A stretch of DNA of 64,000 nucleotides, taken from Caballeronia glebae. GTDB lineage: Bacteria; Pseudomonadota; Gammaproteobacteria; Burkholderiales; Burkholderiaceae. The DNA lies in NCBI RefSeq assembly GCF_001545035.1, contig NZ_FCOJ02000034.1, forward strand, positions 1 through 64,000, given 5' to 3'. A program made the translations under genes and the position numbers. Shown here one piece after another: positions 1 to 8,789 of the stretch; position 1 is the first letter of the stretch, and each line of letters starts with the position of its first letter. A model generated the notes under the pieces. The model saw nothing but the letters and a program-made list of their open reading frames with translations, did not search any database and was not told where the DNA came from.

Positions 1-11
1 AAGCAACATTC

Positions 12-434
12 TCAGCTAAACCTCCACCGCCTCCAAATCCCCGCCTCGCCCCGAACACCAGTTTCGACCATAACTCCGACGATTGTTGACCTGCTGGAAC
101 GACGTTTGGCAGATTGCCCATTGCGTTTCTCCCGGACGTTGATGGAGCCGTCCTGGGAGTTTCCCCGCAAATGCCGATCGACCAGCAATTGATGCAGGTT
201 ATGCAGTGCAGCTACGGAAACTCTCGGTTCGCCGAGAACCATCGCCGAACATGTAGGGGCATCGAGCATCCACATCGCCATCAACTTGACTACGCCACCG
301 TCCGTCTCCACGTGAACGACCGGGCTTCCGCCTCGATGCTCTACATCTCTGACTTTGACGCGACGCCTATATAGCGGATGCCAGCGATAATGAACTTCGA
401 CTTCCTGCCCGATATGGGCAGAATGAACGGGCAA
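12..434 (-). CDS. Mobile-element-associated hypothetical protein
   Basis: A 140-residue reading frame with a TTG start at 434. Its N-terminal ~80 residues (HIGQEVEVHYRWHPLY through the W-M-L-D stretch to a leucine-rich end) look like the small conserved proteins found beside recombinases and transposases, possibly DUF5372-like; this is a resemblance from memory. The C-terminal 50 residues are basic and low complexity and probably run past the original end. It directly abuts an IS66 transposase tail in the opposite orientation. Function unknown. Confidence 0.4.
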   Translation of the reverse strand: MPVHSAHIGQEVEVHYRWHPLYRRRVKVRDVEHRGGSPVVHVETDGGVVKLMAMWMLDAPTCSAMVLGEPRVSVAALHNLHQLLVDRHLRGNSQDGSINVREKRNGQSAKRRSSRSTIVGVMVETGVRGEAGIWRRWRFS

Positions 435-661
435 TAGCCACCAGCAGAAAGGTTTGGCTCTTCAGCGACACGGTCGCCGGAGCAAAAGCCAGCGCCGTCA
501 TCTACAGTCTCGTGCTTACATGCCGCGCGTGCAACGTCGAGCCATACGCGTACCTGCTTCACGTACTGACCCAACTGCCTCAACGAGCACAAGACGCCGA
601 CATAAGCGACCTACTGCCATTTCGGTTCATGCAGTCTCAGGTTCCGATCGACGCCGGCTGA
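425..661 (+). pseudogene. IS66-family transposase (TnpC) C-terminal fragment
   Basis: Frame 2 reads ERAIATSRKVWLFSDTVAGA and continues through AVIYSL, EPYAYLLHVLTQLPQ and DISDLLPF to a TGA at 659-661. This is the characteristic C-terminus of IS66 DDE transposases (R-K-x-W-L-F-S, then Y-x-x-L-x-H-V-L). Only about 75 codons remain, and the catalytic core, TnpA and TnpB are absent. It is a remnant left when a neighbouring element inserted or deleted at about position 430. Confidence 0.75.
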
Positions 662-763
662 GCAAAGAAAATCACACGCAAACGTCACGCTTCCACGCCA
701 ACAGATTTGCGGCGCTCGGCGAAATTCATGCGCGCGCCGGTGCGCTCAAATTAGCGCTTACAA

Positions 764-1371
764 TTGTTCGAGTACCGCCAAGTCCTTGTCCGCATGCGGC
801 AGGGCGATTCCGACCGCGACATCGCGCGCGGCGGCTTGATGGGACGCAAGAAGTTGACGACCGTGCGCCGGGAAGCCGAGGGGCTCGGATGGCTGGATCC
901 GACACAGCCGTTGCCAGATGACGCCACGATCGCTGGCGTTTTCGGTCGCTCGCCGCACTTGCCGCACACCTGCGTGTCGACGGCCGAGCCGTTCCGTGAA
1001 CAGATCCGCGACTGGGCGGCTGCGGGCGTCCAGGGCACCACCATCCACGCCGCCCTGCAACGCAATCACGGCTACACGGGCAGCTATGACGCCGTGAAGC
1101 GCATGCTGCGTCGTCTGGGTGCCGAGCGCAAGCCGGGGACCACAACGACGATCCTAGAGTTTCCTCCGTCGGACGCGGCGCAGGTCGACTTCGGCGCCGG
1201 CCCGGTGCTCACAAATGAATCCGGCCTTCCGCTCAAGACGTGGATCTTTGTGATGACGCTTTGCTGGTCGCGTCACCAGTACGCCGAGATCGTGCTCGAC
1301 CAGACGGTAGAGACGTGGCTGGCCTGCCATCGGCGCGCCTTCGAATGGTTCGGCGGCTGTCCCGGCCGTGG
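764..1371 (+). pseudogene. istA: IS21-family transposase IstA, N-terminal half (copy 1)
   Basis: It starts with TTG at 764 (FEYRQVLVRMRQGDSDRDIA). The helix-turn-helix N-terminus is followed by the first part of the integrase catalytic domain (FPPSDAAQVDFGAG, containing the first DDE Asp, then FVMTLCWSRHQYAE and HRRAFEWFGG). IstA homology stops at about residue 203, at the edge of a 52-bp palindrome; the second catalytic Asp and the Glu are missing. The open frame continues to 1798 only because it reads antisense through a second istA half. No istB is present. Confidence 0.85.
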
Positions 1372-1416
1372 CATATATGATTTTGTGGCCGGCCACAAAA
1401 TCATATATGCCACGGC
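1365..1416. repeat. 52-bp perfect palindrome joining two istA halves
   Basis: The left arm (1365-1390) begins GCCGTGGCATATATGATT and ends TTGTGGCC. The right arm (1391-1416) is its exact reverse complement, with no spacer. Arm identity stops abruptly on both sides, where two clearly different istA genes begin, facing each other. The arm encodes G-I-Y-D, a conserved IstA segment, so it probably derives from copy 2 duplicated in inverted orientation. It would form a strong hairpin or cruciform. A fold-back rearrangement or an assembly chimera could each produce it. Confidence 0.95.
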
Positions 1417-1876
1417 GCGGAATGCCGCCCCACGCCACGAACGCGTGGTAGTGAGCGTCGAACAGCATCTCGTGAGTTTGCAGAAGATAGGCACGCAGGA
1501 AGAACGCCCGGCTGTGACTGAGCTTGAACTGCGCAACCTGCAGTTTGGTGCGCTCGCCGTTGATCACGGCCCAGTCCTCGCTCCAGTCGAACTGGAATGC
1601 TTCACCGGGTGCAAAGGTCAGTGGCACAAAGGTGCCACGTGCTGCGCTCCTTGCCTGCTCCTGCTGCTCCTGTCGCCAGCGACGTGCAAAGGCGGCGACC
1701 CGGTCGTAGGAACCGGTGAACCCCAGCACAGTGAGGTCAGCGTGAATCTGCTTGAGGGTTCTGCGCTGCTTGCGCGGCCGGTTGGCTTCCGTCTTTAACC
1801 AGCCCGCGAGCTTCGCCGCAAATCCGTCGAGCTTGCTCGGGCTCTGCCGTTCCGCATAGGTGGGCACGACGGTGAC
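1391..1876 (-). pseudogene. istA: IS21-family transposase IstA fragment (copy 2)
   Basis: On the minus strand, IstA homology runs from VPTYAERQ through RTLKQIHADL, TGSYDRVAAFARRWR, APGEAFQFDWSEDWAV and LLQTHEMLFDAHYHAF to WGGIPRRGIYD, where it meets the palindrome. The N-terminal helix-turn-helix region and everything after the first part of the DDE core are gone. It belongs to a different IS21 subgroup from copy 1 (low visible identity), so this is not a simple inverted duplication of one element. Confidence 0.85.
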
Positions 1877-2034
1877 GTTGCAGTTGCATTCATAGTTTCG
1901 AACACACCCGGATGGCGTGAGGCCGCGTCTACAACCTTCCAAAACCCTGTCTTCTTCTGACGAAGTTGGCTGCGAAATTTCTGGATCGTCAGCCGTCTCT
2001 GAACAACTTTGGACGATGCCATAGGTGCCCCCTG

Positions 2035-2667
2035 TCAGAATTCGTCTTTGAACTCGCTGGCGGTTCTCGCGACGTCGAGAATATTGTATTTCAAACCGTG
2101 CATCTCATTTCGTATGCCTTCCATATCTTCTCTAAACTCCTGTAAAGCGCCTTCATCCATTGCATCTGCGCTTTCAAAGGCGTTCTGAAGTACGATCCGA
2201 AATTTCGTGAAGTTTGCTGCCATAACCAGCGTCACTTGTACTATCTTCGATGGAAGGCGGCTAATATCAATCGAATTCAGCGTCCGTTCATAGCCGAGTA
2301 TCTCCGGCATAACTTCGTATGCGTCTTTCTTAGCGATGATTTCCTGCTGAGTAGTCAATGTTTCAGTTAGGTAGTCCTGCCTCCCGACTGCCAGTTCGAT
2401 GATCTTGACTACGGTTAGCAATCTTTCCCTATCCCTGCGAACCCGTCGCCTAAGTTCCTCATGCGCTGTCTTTCTTGCAGCCCAAACAGCGGTTCCGAAA
2501 CCGCCTGCGACCGTGATGAAGGTAACTGCTACCAAACCCCAACCCGCCCAATCAGCGGGGGTTACCGGGAGAAAGCCCCGTTCAGCCACGGTACATGCCA
2601 ATGGCACGGGATTTTGACCAAGCGCCACACACGGCATCCAATACAAGAGAAGTAAGGGTTTACGCAC
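2035..2667 (-). CDS. Hypothetical membrane-anchored protein
   Basis: 210 residues from a GTG start at 2667, preceded by AGGGGGT. A short hydrophobic N-terminus (LLLLYWMPCVALG) could be a signal sequence. A second hydrophobic segment at about residues 40-65 (WAGWGLVAVTFITVAGGFG) is followed by a basic, helical cytoplasmic-looking region with many charged residues and no recognised domain. The C-terminal ~70 residues (LPSKIVQVTLVMAANFTKFR onward) resemble the next gene, so the two form a diverged paralogous pair. Neighbours are transposase relics, suggesting an acquired accessory gene. Confidence 0.55.
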   Translation of the reverse strand: MRKPLLLLYWMPCVALGQNPVPLACTVAERGFLPVTPADWAGWGLVAVTFITVAGGFGTAVWAARKTAHEELRRRVRRDRERLLTVVKIIELAVGRQDYLTETLTTQQEIIAKKDAYEVMPEILGYERTLNSIDISRLPSKIVQVTLVMAANFTKFRIVLQNAFESADAMDEGALQEFREDMEGIRNEMHGLKYNILDVARTASEFKDEF

Positions 2668-2991
2668 AACGACCCCCTTGCTAGGTAGTTGTTCTGCGAA
2701 CCCATTATAGGCCGTGTAGAGCGAAGCCCAAGTCCGACAGTCAGGTCAGTCGGAACTACAGACGGTCTAGAACTTGTTCGCAAATAAATCCAGCTTCCCC
2801 GCAATGAAAGACTGCACTCCTTCGAGCTTGCCGCACATCACCTGCATCTCGAAGAAAAAACGCATGGAATGCGTCCGAATCCATTGACCTACGATTCCGC
2901 AACGGATAATCCAATAGCAACCTGAATAGTTCGAATGTTGATATGACTACAAGCGTGACATGAACTACCTCTGGTGGCCATAGATGGAGTT

Positions 2992-3306
2992 CTATTCAGG
3001 AAACCGCTTGTTCCATACCTTATAGAGGTCAGCGTACTGCGGATGATTTTTAATCAACTCGCGGAACATTGTCATTTTGGTCGTTCCAGCTTCGTCCCGG
3101 ATCATTTTCAAGTTTTCTGAAAACATCTCATATTCGTAATCGCCCATCAATTCCGTCCTTTTGAACGCATTTTCTACACAAATTCTAAAGTTCGAAAATG
3201 ATTTCCTGATAAGAATTACCGACCGGACTAGATCGGCTGGCAGCGACGTAGTACGGCCAGGATTCGACTCAGGCGAGCTCATTGGCAATGTTGGATCAGG
3301 TTGCAA
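2992..3306 (-). CDS. Short hypothetical paralogue of the upstream-family membrane protein
   Basis: 104 residues from a TTG start at 3306; ATG at 3282 is an alternative. Residues 24-75 (LPADLVRSVILIRKSFSNFR, then VENAFKR and FSENLKMIRDE) align by eye with the C-terminal part of the 2035-2667 product (LPSKIVQVTLVMAANFTKFR, VLQNAFES, FREDMEGIRNE). It has no membrane segment and looks like an N-terminally truncated copy of that family. The function of either protein is not known. Confidence 0.45.
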   Translation of the reverse strand: MQPDPTLPMSSPESNPGRTTSLPADLVRSVILIRKSFSNFRICVENAFKRTELMGDYEYEMFSENLKMIRDEAGTTKMTMFRELIKNHPQYADLYKVWNKRFPE

Positions 3307-3773
3307 TGAATGGCGTTCAACGGAACGTAGTAGTGGCTTGTCGTGAAGCCATCGGACATCCGTGATTACGGCGGCGGAGCTGAGATCTTTAGACTGGAAG
3401 CGTCTCGTGATGCTGGATTCACCGAACCGCCAACAATCTGGACACCCTAGTCGATTGTCCCTTTGTGGCCGGGTTGAGGCAGTGCGCTCCGCAATCCGCT
3501 CGCCGGATACCAGCCATTGAGCAAGGGCGAACGAGACCGCGGCCAGCCAAACTGGACGACGACCTCAACCGGCCGTTGCTGGCCGAGATCGGCGGTGCGA
3601 CCTCGGACGTTCGTCAGCTCTGCCTGCGACGCTCAGCGCCAAATCCGTTCTCGGTCCCACAATTGCTCCAAATTCGATAAAGGCAAGGCTGCCCGGCAAG
3701 CGAATGCGAAACGAACACGGAATTTTTTATGTCAATTCCGATGATGCGACCGCAGCGGACCGTCGCCGTCGAG
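3307..3773. other. Intergenic, no supported gene
   Basis: Short overlapping frames occur on both strands but none has recognisable similarity or a convincing ribosome-binding site. The stretch separates the transposase/orphan-gene region from the 3' end of the T6SS accessory cluster. Confidence 0.5.
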
Positions 3774-4529
3774 TCACTCGATCTCGACGCTCTCTATCGG
3801 AACGCCGCGATCATGAAGCGTCTGCAGCATGTTCACCAGACAATAAAAGCCTGCGTCTGCTATCGATACGCGGCCGTATGCAGCGCCCAGGCCCGTCGAG
3901 ACGATGCGTAGGTCGTCCTTGACCATCATGCTCGCGTGCCCTGGCCGATACGTGGCATCGGCAAACCCGCCGCGTATGGCGATGCCCTCCCAGGCTCGCC
4001 AGGCGATGCGAAAAGGCGCGAGCTTTTCCACGTCCTGCCGGTCCGCGAAGGTCACGTCGACAAGCACCTGCGGATCTTCAAATCCGTACTCGACAGTAAA
4101 TGGATACGGCTCGAAGTCGCCAGGTAGTTCGCTGCCCACGGAGTCATGGCCAAGCGCAAGCTCGCCGCCGAGACGCAGTGAGGCGACCCCCCCCACTTCG
4201 CCGTACTGTGCGTGGATCAAGTTCTCGATCACGAGCAGGCATCCCGGGTCCACGTTGCGTCCAGCAAACGTCCACAGAAGTTCGGGGCGCGATTGAGAAC
4301 CGGCGGGCGTCAGCAATTTCAGGAACGAGCTGGCAGGAACAAACGTCTGGCCCGCCATCGCACCCCACATGGCCGCGTCCGATAGGTCCCTAAAAACTTG
4401 ATCGAAGCGGGTTCGGACATGATCAGGCGGGGCCGCGCCATCACGTAACGTGACTAATACCTGCAGGTCGCCGCCACGGCCGGCGAGGCAATGATCGATC
4501 TCCGTGACGAATGGTCTAGGAAAGCCCAC
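3774..4529 (-). CDS. Hypothetical protein, last gene of T6SS effector cluster (candidate immunity or accessory factor)
   Basis: 251 residues from a GTG at 4529 that lies inside the end of the preceding DUF3396 gene (its TAG is at 4516-4518), a 14-nt overlap typical of translational coupling. The longer upstream frame to 4694 is a shadow of that gene. The protein is soluble, acidic and lacks a signal peptide. No family is recognised. Position immediately after a PAAR-nuclease gene and a DUF3396 gene suggests a role with the effector (second immunity protein or adaptor); this is inference from context only. Confidence 0.6.
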   Translation of the reverse strand: MGFPRPFVTEIDHCLAGRGGDLQVLVTLRDGAAPPDHVRTRFDQVFRDLSDAAMWGAMAGQTFVPASSFLKLLTPAGSQSRPELLWTFAGRNVDPGCLLVIENLIHAQYGEVGGVASLRLGGELALGHDSVGSELPGDFEPYPFTVEYGFEDPQVLVDVTFADRQDVEKLAPFRIAWRAWEGIAIRGGFADATYRPGHASMMVKDDLRIVSTGLGAAYGRVSIADAGFYCLVNMLQTLHDRGVPIESVEIE

Positions 4530-5442
4530 GATTGCTCCACGGACTGGACGGCAAGTCATCGAACCGGGCGAGCCAGGCGGAGGCATCGAAATTGGGCTCA
4601 CCGAAGGCGGACATGGACACCCGAGTGGGCTTGAGGAGACGTGCCACGTCGGGCAAACAGCCCAGATCGCGTGCCCCCCGGTTGACATCGCCAACCGGCG
4701 GAAGCTCGGCCCCTCGGATCAGCACGCCGCATTTCAGCTTGCGAAGTCCGCACTCGCGCAGTGCCTCGACGATTGTCTCGACACCGCCCAGGCGATCAAT
4801 GAACCGTGGCCCGACGAAATTCAGCCAGTGCGCGGCGAACGTGCAGCCGCGCAACTTGTATCGAATAAGTGAATAGCACGGATCGAAACCGAGATATCGC
4901 GGAAGCCTCGCATGCACGCCAAGCTTCGCTTCCTGCATCGTTCCTTCTGTCCGCTTGAAGGCGAACCCCGCACTGGCGCTATCCGGTTCGATCGCCTCAA
5001 TCAGTGTCTCGAAGAACGTGAGGAATTCTTCAATCGGACTGTCATCCAGCCAGGTTGCGGGCAGGTCCACACGCAGAAGGTTCGCCCATTCCCCCTCGAT
5101 CTGCGCGTCCAGCGTGGACGCGGCGAGTGCCACGCCATATGCCCCCGGAACAGGGTCGGAGTCGTAGTCGATATGTGCGCCTTGGTGATCGGCCGGAAAT
5201 GACTTCAGAAGCCGCAGATCCTTGTCGAGTTGGCGCTGCGTCCACGGTTTCCATCGGCCGTTCGCTGCTGAATACACCGACAGCGCGTTCGGTCCGACAT
5301 AGGCAACGTAACGTTCGATACCCTCCGCCACGGCGTGCGCTATGTCATGCACAGAGCGATCGAAGTGAAAGAATCCGCATAGACCCGCGACGGCGAGCGG
5401 CCGATTATCGTGATCGACGACGGTAAGCTCAGACCAGTCCAT
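4516..5442 (-). CDS. DUF3396-family protein, putative T6SS immunity protein
   Basis: 308 residues from ATG 5442, which has AAGGGGGT eight bases upstream; an earlier ATG at 5463 overlaps the preceding stop and is less likely. Sequence features (FFHFDRSVHDIAHAV, ERYVAYVGPNALSVYSAANG, AFKRTEGTMQEAKLG, a central FDPCYSLIRYKLRGCTFAAH) match my recollection of DUF3396, a family usually encoded beside VgrG/PAAR effectors and annotated as type VI immunity. It directly follows the PAAR-nuclease gene, so the likely job is neutralising that toxin in the producing cell. No signal peptide, consistent with a cytoplasmic DNase target. Confidence 0.75.
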   Translation of the reverse strand: MDWSELTVVDHDNRPLAVAGLCGFFHFDRSVHDIAHAVAEGIERYVAYVGPNALSVYSAANGRWKPWTQRQLDKDLRLLKSFPADHQGAHIDYDSDPVPGAYGVALAASTLDAQIEGEWANLLRVDLPATWLDDSPIEEFLTFFETLIEAIEPDSASAGFAFKRTEGTMQEAKLGVHARLPRYLGFDPCYSLIRYKLRGCTFAAHWLNFVGPRFIDRLGGVETIVEALRECGLRKLKCGVLIRGAELPPVGDVNRGARDLGCLPDVARLLKPTRVSMSAFGEPNFDASAWLARFDDLPSSPWSNRGLS

Positions 5443-5456
5443 TCCAGTTGACCCCC

Positions 5457-6416
5457 TTAGCATCCCGCGTTGTTGATGATGGCAGGTGGAAATTTTTCGT
5501 TATCGATTCCGAGTTGCTGACCCAACGCCACGAACTTGTCTAGCTGCGACGTGCCGTCCTTATATTTGGTCCATGTCGGGTAATCCTGATTGCCATCGCA
5601 TATACTCCAAGTCTTGTCCTTTTTACGCCGGGAGCGCGTTCCCGCTGGACACCTGAATTTGAAGTCGAAAAGCTGCTTCGGATTGCCCTTCTCATCGAGC
5701 AACATCGCATCCGGCCAACAGCTTCGAGGGTTCGCCCTGCTGATATAGGATTGGAACCGCGTCATTTTTATTCGCGTAGCAGGCGGCTTGTATGGATTAG
5801 TGTACCCGCGCTCGGGCGCAAGCTGCTCGTGGCGTCCGGGGCCCGTCTTGTTCTTTCGCTTCTGGATTTCCTTGTCGCAACAATCGTGCTTTTGCGTGCC
5901 GAGTTCACGGCATGTCGACTGCTTGTTTGGTTGGACCTGCTTGTCGCACTTGCATGCGATTGCTTTCAGGATCTCCTCGAACGTCTGCGGCGACTGCTGG
6001 TTGCCAACGCAACCCGAGTTTGCGGGGCTTCCCCCATTGTTCGTCATCGCATCGCCCAAGAGCTGGATATTCTTACCCTCGGCTTTCACGGTCATCGATC
6101 CAGGTGCGATGAACTCGGTCTTGCCCTGTGTTTTGGACGAGACAATTCCGCCACCCGTTCCTTGGCTCGCGACGTCGGGCGAAGGCTGGCTCATGTAATG
6201 AGAGCCCTTGATCGCAACGGTGTTGCCTTCGATCTTCACAGTGGTCGTCGCATCTTTCAGCCGATCCGCGGATCGCCCCAAATTGGGCAATGGCGTCGGC
6301 ACGAAGGGTGCGGGAGGCCCCGGCATCTTGCAGACGTTGGGCAAAGTCGCGGGAGCCTGATCGAAGCTGCCCTCAGTCACCGGCGTCTTCGGAGGATTGA
6401 CCCCTACACTGACCAT
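5457..6416 (-). CDS. PAAR-like (DUF4150) T6SS effector with C-terminal PD-(D/E)XK-type nuclease domain
   Basis: 319 residues. Residues ~1-135 are a PAAR-like DUF4150 domain (TTTVKIEGNTVAIKGSHYMS, then TEFIAPGSMTVKAEGKNIQL), which caps the VgrG spike. A cysteine-rich linker (~155-180; CKCDKQ, CRELG, DCC) follows. The C-terminal domain has P235-D236-A, then D251-F-K253 in KQLFDFKF and Q291 in SQLDKF, the spacing of a PD-(D/E)XK restriction-type nuclease toxin. Its ATG overlaps the end of the ketosynthase-like gene by 13 nt. It is probably a DNase injected into competitors; nuclease activity is inferred from the motif. Confidence 0.75.
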   Translation of the reverse strand: MVSVGVNPPKTPVTEGSFDQAPATLPNVCKMPGPPAPFVPTPLPNLGRSADRLKDATTTVKIEGNTVAIKGSHYMSQPSPDVASQGTGGGIVSSKTQGKTEFIAPGSMTVKAEGKNIQLLGDAMTNNGGSPANSGCVGNQQSPQTFEEILKAIACKCDKQVQPNKQSTCRELGTQKHDCCDKEIQKRKNKTGPGRHEQLAPERGYTNPYKPPATRIKMTRFQSYISRANPRSCWPDAMLLDEKGNPKQLFDFKFRCPAGTRSRRKKDKTWSICDGNQDYPTWTKYKDGTSQLDKFVALGQQLGIDNEKFPPAIINNAGC

Positions 6417-7507
6417 CGCGGCCTCCGCGCGTCGGCATCGAGTCCGAGCACGGCTGCCGCCCGGTAACCGTCATCCGAACTTGCCCAAAGCAATGGCGTC
6501 GGCCCCTTCTCATACCCTCGCTGCCCGGCGCAAATGGCAAGGACTGCGAACAGCACGCCGCTGGCCGCGCCCATGTCGCCCCAGCAACAGGCGGGACACT
6601 CGTAATCGTGCGCGTCGACAAACGCTTCCTGCGTTCTCAGCATCGTGTACAGGAGCTCTTCGTTTCTGTACCGTTCCCCGTTGATGTCGCAATACGTGGC
6701 GGTGACGAGCCGGCCATCGACGCAGCTTCCTCCGATCGCGGCACGCACCGCCGCGCTTAGGCCCTCGCCCACGCAGACGCGGCCGCAACGAATTGGATGG
6801 GGTTCCGTCGCGGTGGCGACCGCCATCACCGTGGCGAGGATGGGCAAGCCGCCGCGCTCGGCAAAGGAACGCGTGGCGAGCAGGCACGCTCCAGCGCCCT
6901 CGCCGGGCGGAAAACCGTTGCGGTTCTGGCCCGAGATCAGCGATCCCTCTCTGTCCAGCCATTCGAGCGTTTCCGCGCAGTGGTAGGAGTCGACGCCCGC
7001 GACCAAGCAGACGTCGCAGGCACCGCTCGCGATGTCCCGGGCCGCGAGGCGCAGCGCCATCAACGCGCTGGCATGGCCATGCTCGAGCAGAGCGATGCGG
7101 GATCGATCGAGCGCGAACGAGTGCGCGACCGACTCCGCGAGCATCTGGCCGATGGACTCGGGCAGACCGGGGCGCGACGCGGGCAGCGCGATGAAGCACC
7201 GCAGGCGCTGCGGCACGCCGTCGCCCAATGCTTCGACGACCGCTGGTTCCAGCATCGACCACATGCGTAGGCCAATCGGTGCATCCGCATCCATCGCGGC
7301 GTCGAGTGCGACGCGCATCGGTGCACCGGCCTTGTCGATCAAGAACGGATGCATGGCAACCGCTGACAGGCCGCCGCGCACGGCCGCCGCGGACGCAGCC
7401 GCGCTGAGTCCGAGCGGCGTGCGGGCGCCGATGGCGCACACGCACACTTCACGGGCCGGTTCTTGCCGCCAGACATGCGTGCGCGTCGTTGCATGCTCGG
7501 TGCTCAA
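6404..7507 (-). CDS. Ketosynthase/thiolase-fold pseudoenzyme, T6SS accessory
   Basis: 367 residues from a TTG at 7507 that overlaps the TGA of the DUF2169 gene. The thiolase fold is visible (VCAIGARTPLG start, then ARDIASGACDVCLVAGVDSY, then GFPPGEGAGACLLA, near-identical to beta-ketoacyl synthase signatures). The nucleophile position that normally reads A-C-A-S reads G-H-A-S, with His145 in place of cysteine, so condensation activity is unlikely. Such proteins recur in Burkholderiales VgrG islands next to DUF2169 proteins and probably act in effector loading. The adaptor role is inference. Confidence 0.75.
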   Translation of the reverse strand: MSTEHATTRTHVWRQEPAREVCVCAIGARTPLGLSAAASAAAVRGGLSAVAMHPFLIDKAGAPMRVALDAAMDADAPIGLRMWSMLEPAVVEALGDGVPQRLRCFIALPASRPGLPESIGQMLAESVAHSFALDRSRIALLEHGHASALMALRLAARDIASGACDVCLVAGVDSYHCAETLEWLDREGSLISGQNRNGFPPGEGAGACLLATRSFAERGGLPILATVMAVATATEPHPIRCGRVCVGEGLSAAVRAAIGGSCVDGRLVTATYCDINGERYRNEELLYTMLRTQEAFVDAHDYECPACCWGDMGAASGVLFAVLAICAGQRGYEKGPTPLLWASSDDGYRAAAVLGLDADARRPRWSV

Positions 7508-8523
7508 AGGACCTCCTTCTCGGTGACGATGGTCCCATCGAGTTCGTCGACGCGATCGTTGCATACCAGCGAGGTCTGCCAGGTCATGATCACGCGGGGC
7601 ACGTCCGGTTCGAGCAGGACGGTGCAGAGCCGGCCGCGATGCTCGATGCGCTCGCGTCCGATACGGGTTTCGAAGAACGGGTAGACGCGCGGCAAGCGAA
7701 ACGAGAGCGATCCCGATGCGCTCAGGTTGAGCAAGCGCATCGGTTCACCGCCGCGCAGATACCCCTGCACCTGCTGATCGCCCGGCGCGCACTGGTGATA
7801 TCGCGGGTCGAAGTCGGTTGCCCACAGCGGCGCACGGGTGCGTTGCCATTCGCCGTCGTACGTGCCGGCGAGTTCGCGGCGCGGCGACCACGCGCAGTCG
7901 ACCGGACCGAAACCCGCCGGCGTCGGTCGATCCTTCCAGGAAGCGATGAGGCGATCGCCATATTCGAAGTTTGGCAATCGGGTTCCGTCGAGCCCGGCCA
8001 GGTTGCACACAAAACCGGTGCCCACTGGATTGCGGCTTTCCAGACGGTGATCGGCCAGATCAGACGCGGTGCGGTCCCAACCGCCGAAGGCTCGCTCGTA
8101 CTCAAGAGGAATGCGCGAAAACGGGCGCGGCGTGCTCATCGCGATGCCCCGCATGACGGTCCGTTCCCACACTCGATCCCCGAACACTCTCAGGATTTTC
8201 CGGACCGGCCCCACAGCGAAGCCGACATCGACGCTCGCTACCGGCCTGCCGTTCGGCGCCCATGCATGGCCATTCACAACGATATCCGTAGCGGGCTTGA
8301 GTCCGAGGATGTCCGATTCGTAGATCAGACTGGATTCTCCGAACTTCCCTCGTGGCTGCGCGACGCGCAGAACGGATTCCTGCTTTTCAGCGAGCGACGT
8401 GGTTCCGTCGGCCAGAATGTCGAACGTGGCCTTGACGAGAACAAACCAGATCTTGTTCGCGTCCCGGTCCTGTACCCACGTCCGGTCCGCGGCATAAGAG
8501 GTGTGGTTGATGACCAGCCACAT
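7504..8523 (-). CDS. DUF2169 domain T6SS accessory protein
   Basis: 339 residues. It begins MWLVINHTSYAADRTWVQDR, with VLVKATFDI shortly after, and contains RIPLEYERAFGGWDR and NPVGTGF, hallmarks of DUF2169 proteins found beside PAAR and VgrG genes. DUF2169 proteins are reported as likely adaptors or chaperones that help load PAAR-linked effectors. Its last codons overlap the start of the ketosynthase-like gene. A 266-bp gap without a recognisable gene separates it from TIGR02270 upstream, the only sizeable gap in the cluster. Confidence 0.85.
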   Translation of the reverse strand: MWLVINHTSYAADRTWVQDRDANKIWFVLVKATFDILADGTTSLAEKQESVLRVAQPRGKFGESSLIYESDILGLKPATDIVVNGHAWAPNGRPVASVDVGFAVGPVRKILRVFGDRVWERTVMRGIAMSTPRPFSRIPLEYERAFGGWDRTASDLADHRLESRNPVGTGFVCNLAGLDGTRLPNFEYGDRLIASWKDRPTPAGFGPVDCAWSPRRELAGTYDGEWQRTRAPLWATDFDPRYHQCAPGDQQVQGYLRGGEPMRLLNLSASGSLSFRLPRVYPFFETRIGRERIEHRGRLCTVLLEPDVPRVIMTWQTSLVCNDRVDELDGTIVTEKEVL

Positions 8524-8789
8524 GCTGACACCCAGTTATTCGACTGTCGCTTCGGGGGAGCACGACTGGCCGGAAGCGTGCCCGATTTCTTCTGCCGAGG
8601 TCGACGCCGACGATGCACGGTTCGCGACATGTTGAATCGGCGATCAAGCGTCGAGAACCGGATCTTCCATGCGGCGTCGAGGCGTGCGGCTCTTCAGGGA
8701 AGACGAATGAACAGGGTCGAATTCAAAGTGAGCCTTACGTCATTCCTCGTTTTGGTCTACGACGGACCTGCCTGCGCATCAGGCGCGCG

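Noticed and set aside
1795..2022. 75-codon minus frame next to the istA copy 2 fragment
   Set aside because: No similarity, and it overlaps transposon-end sequence in another register; likely chance.
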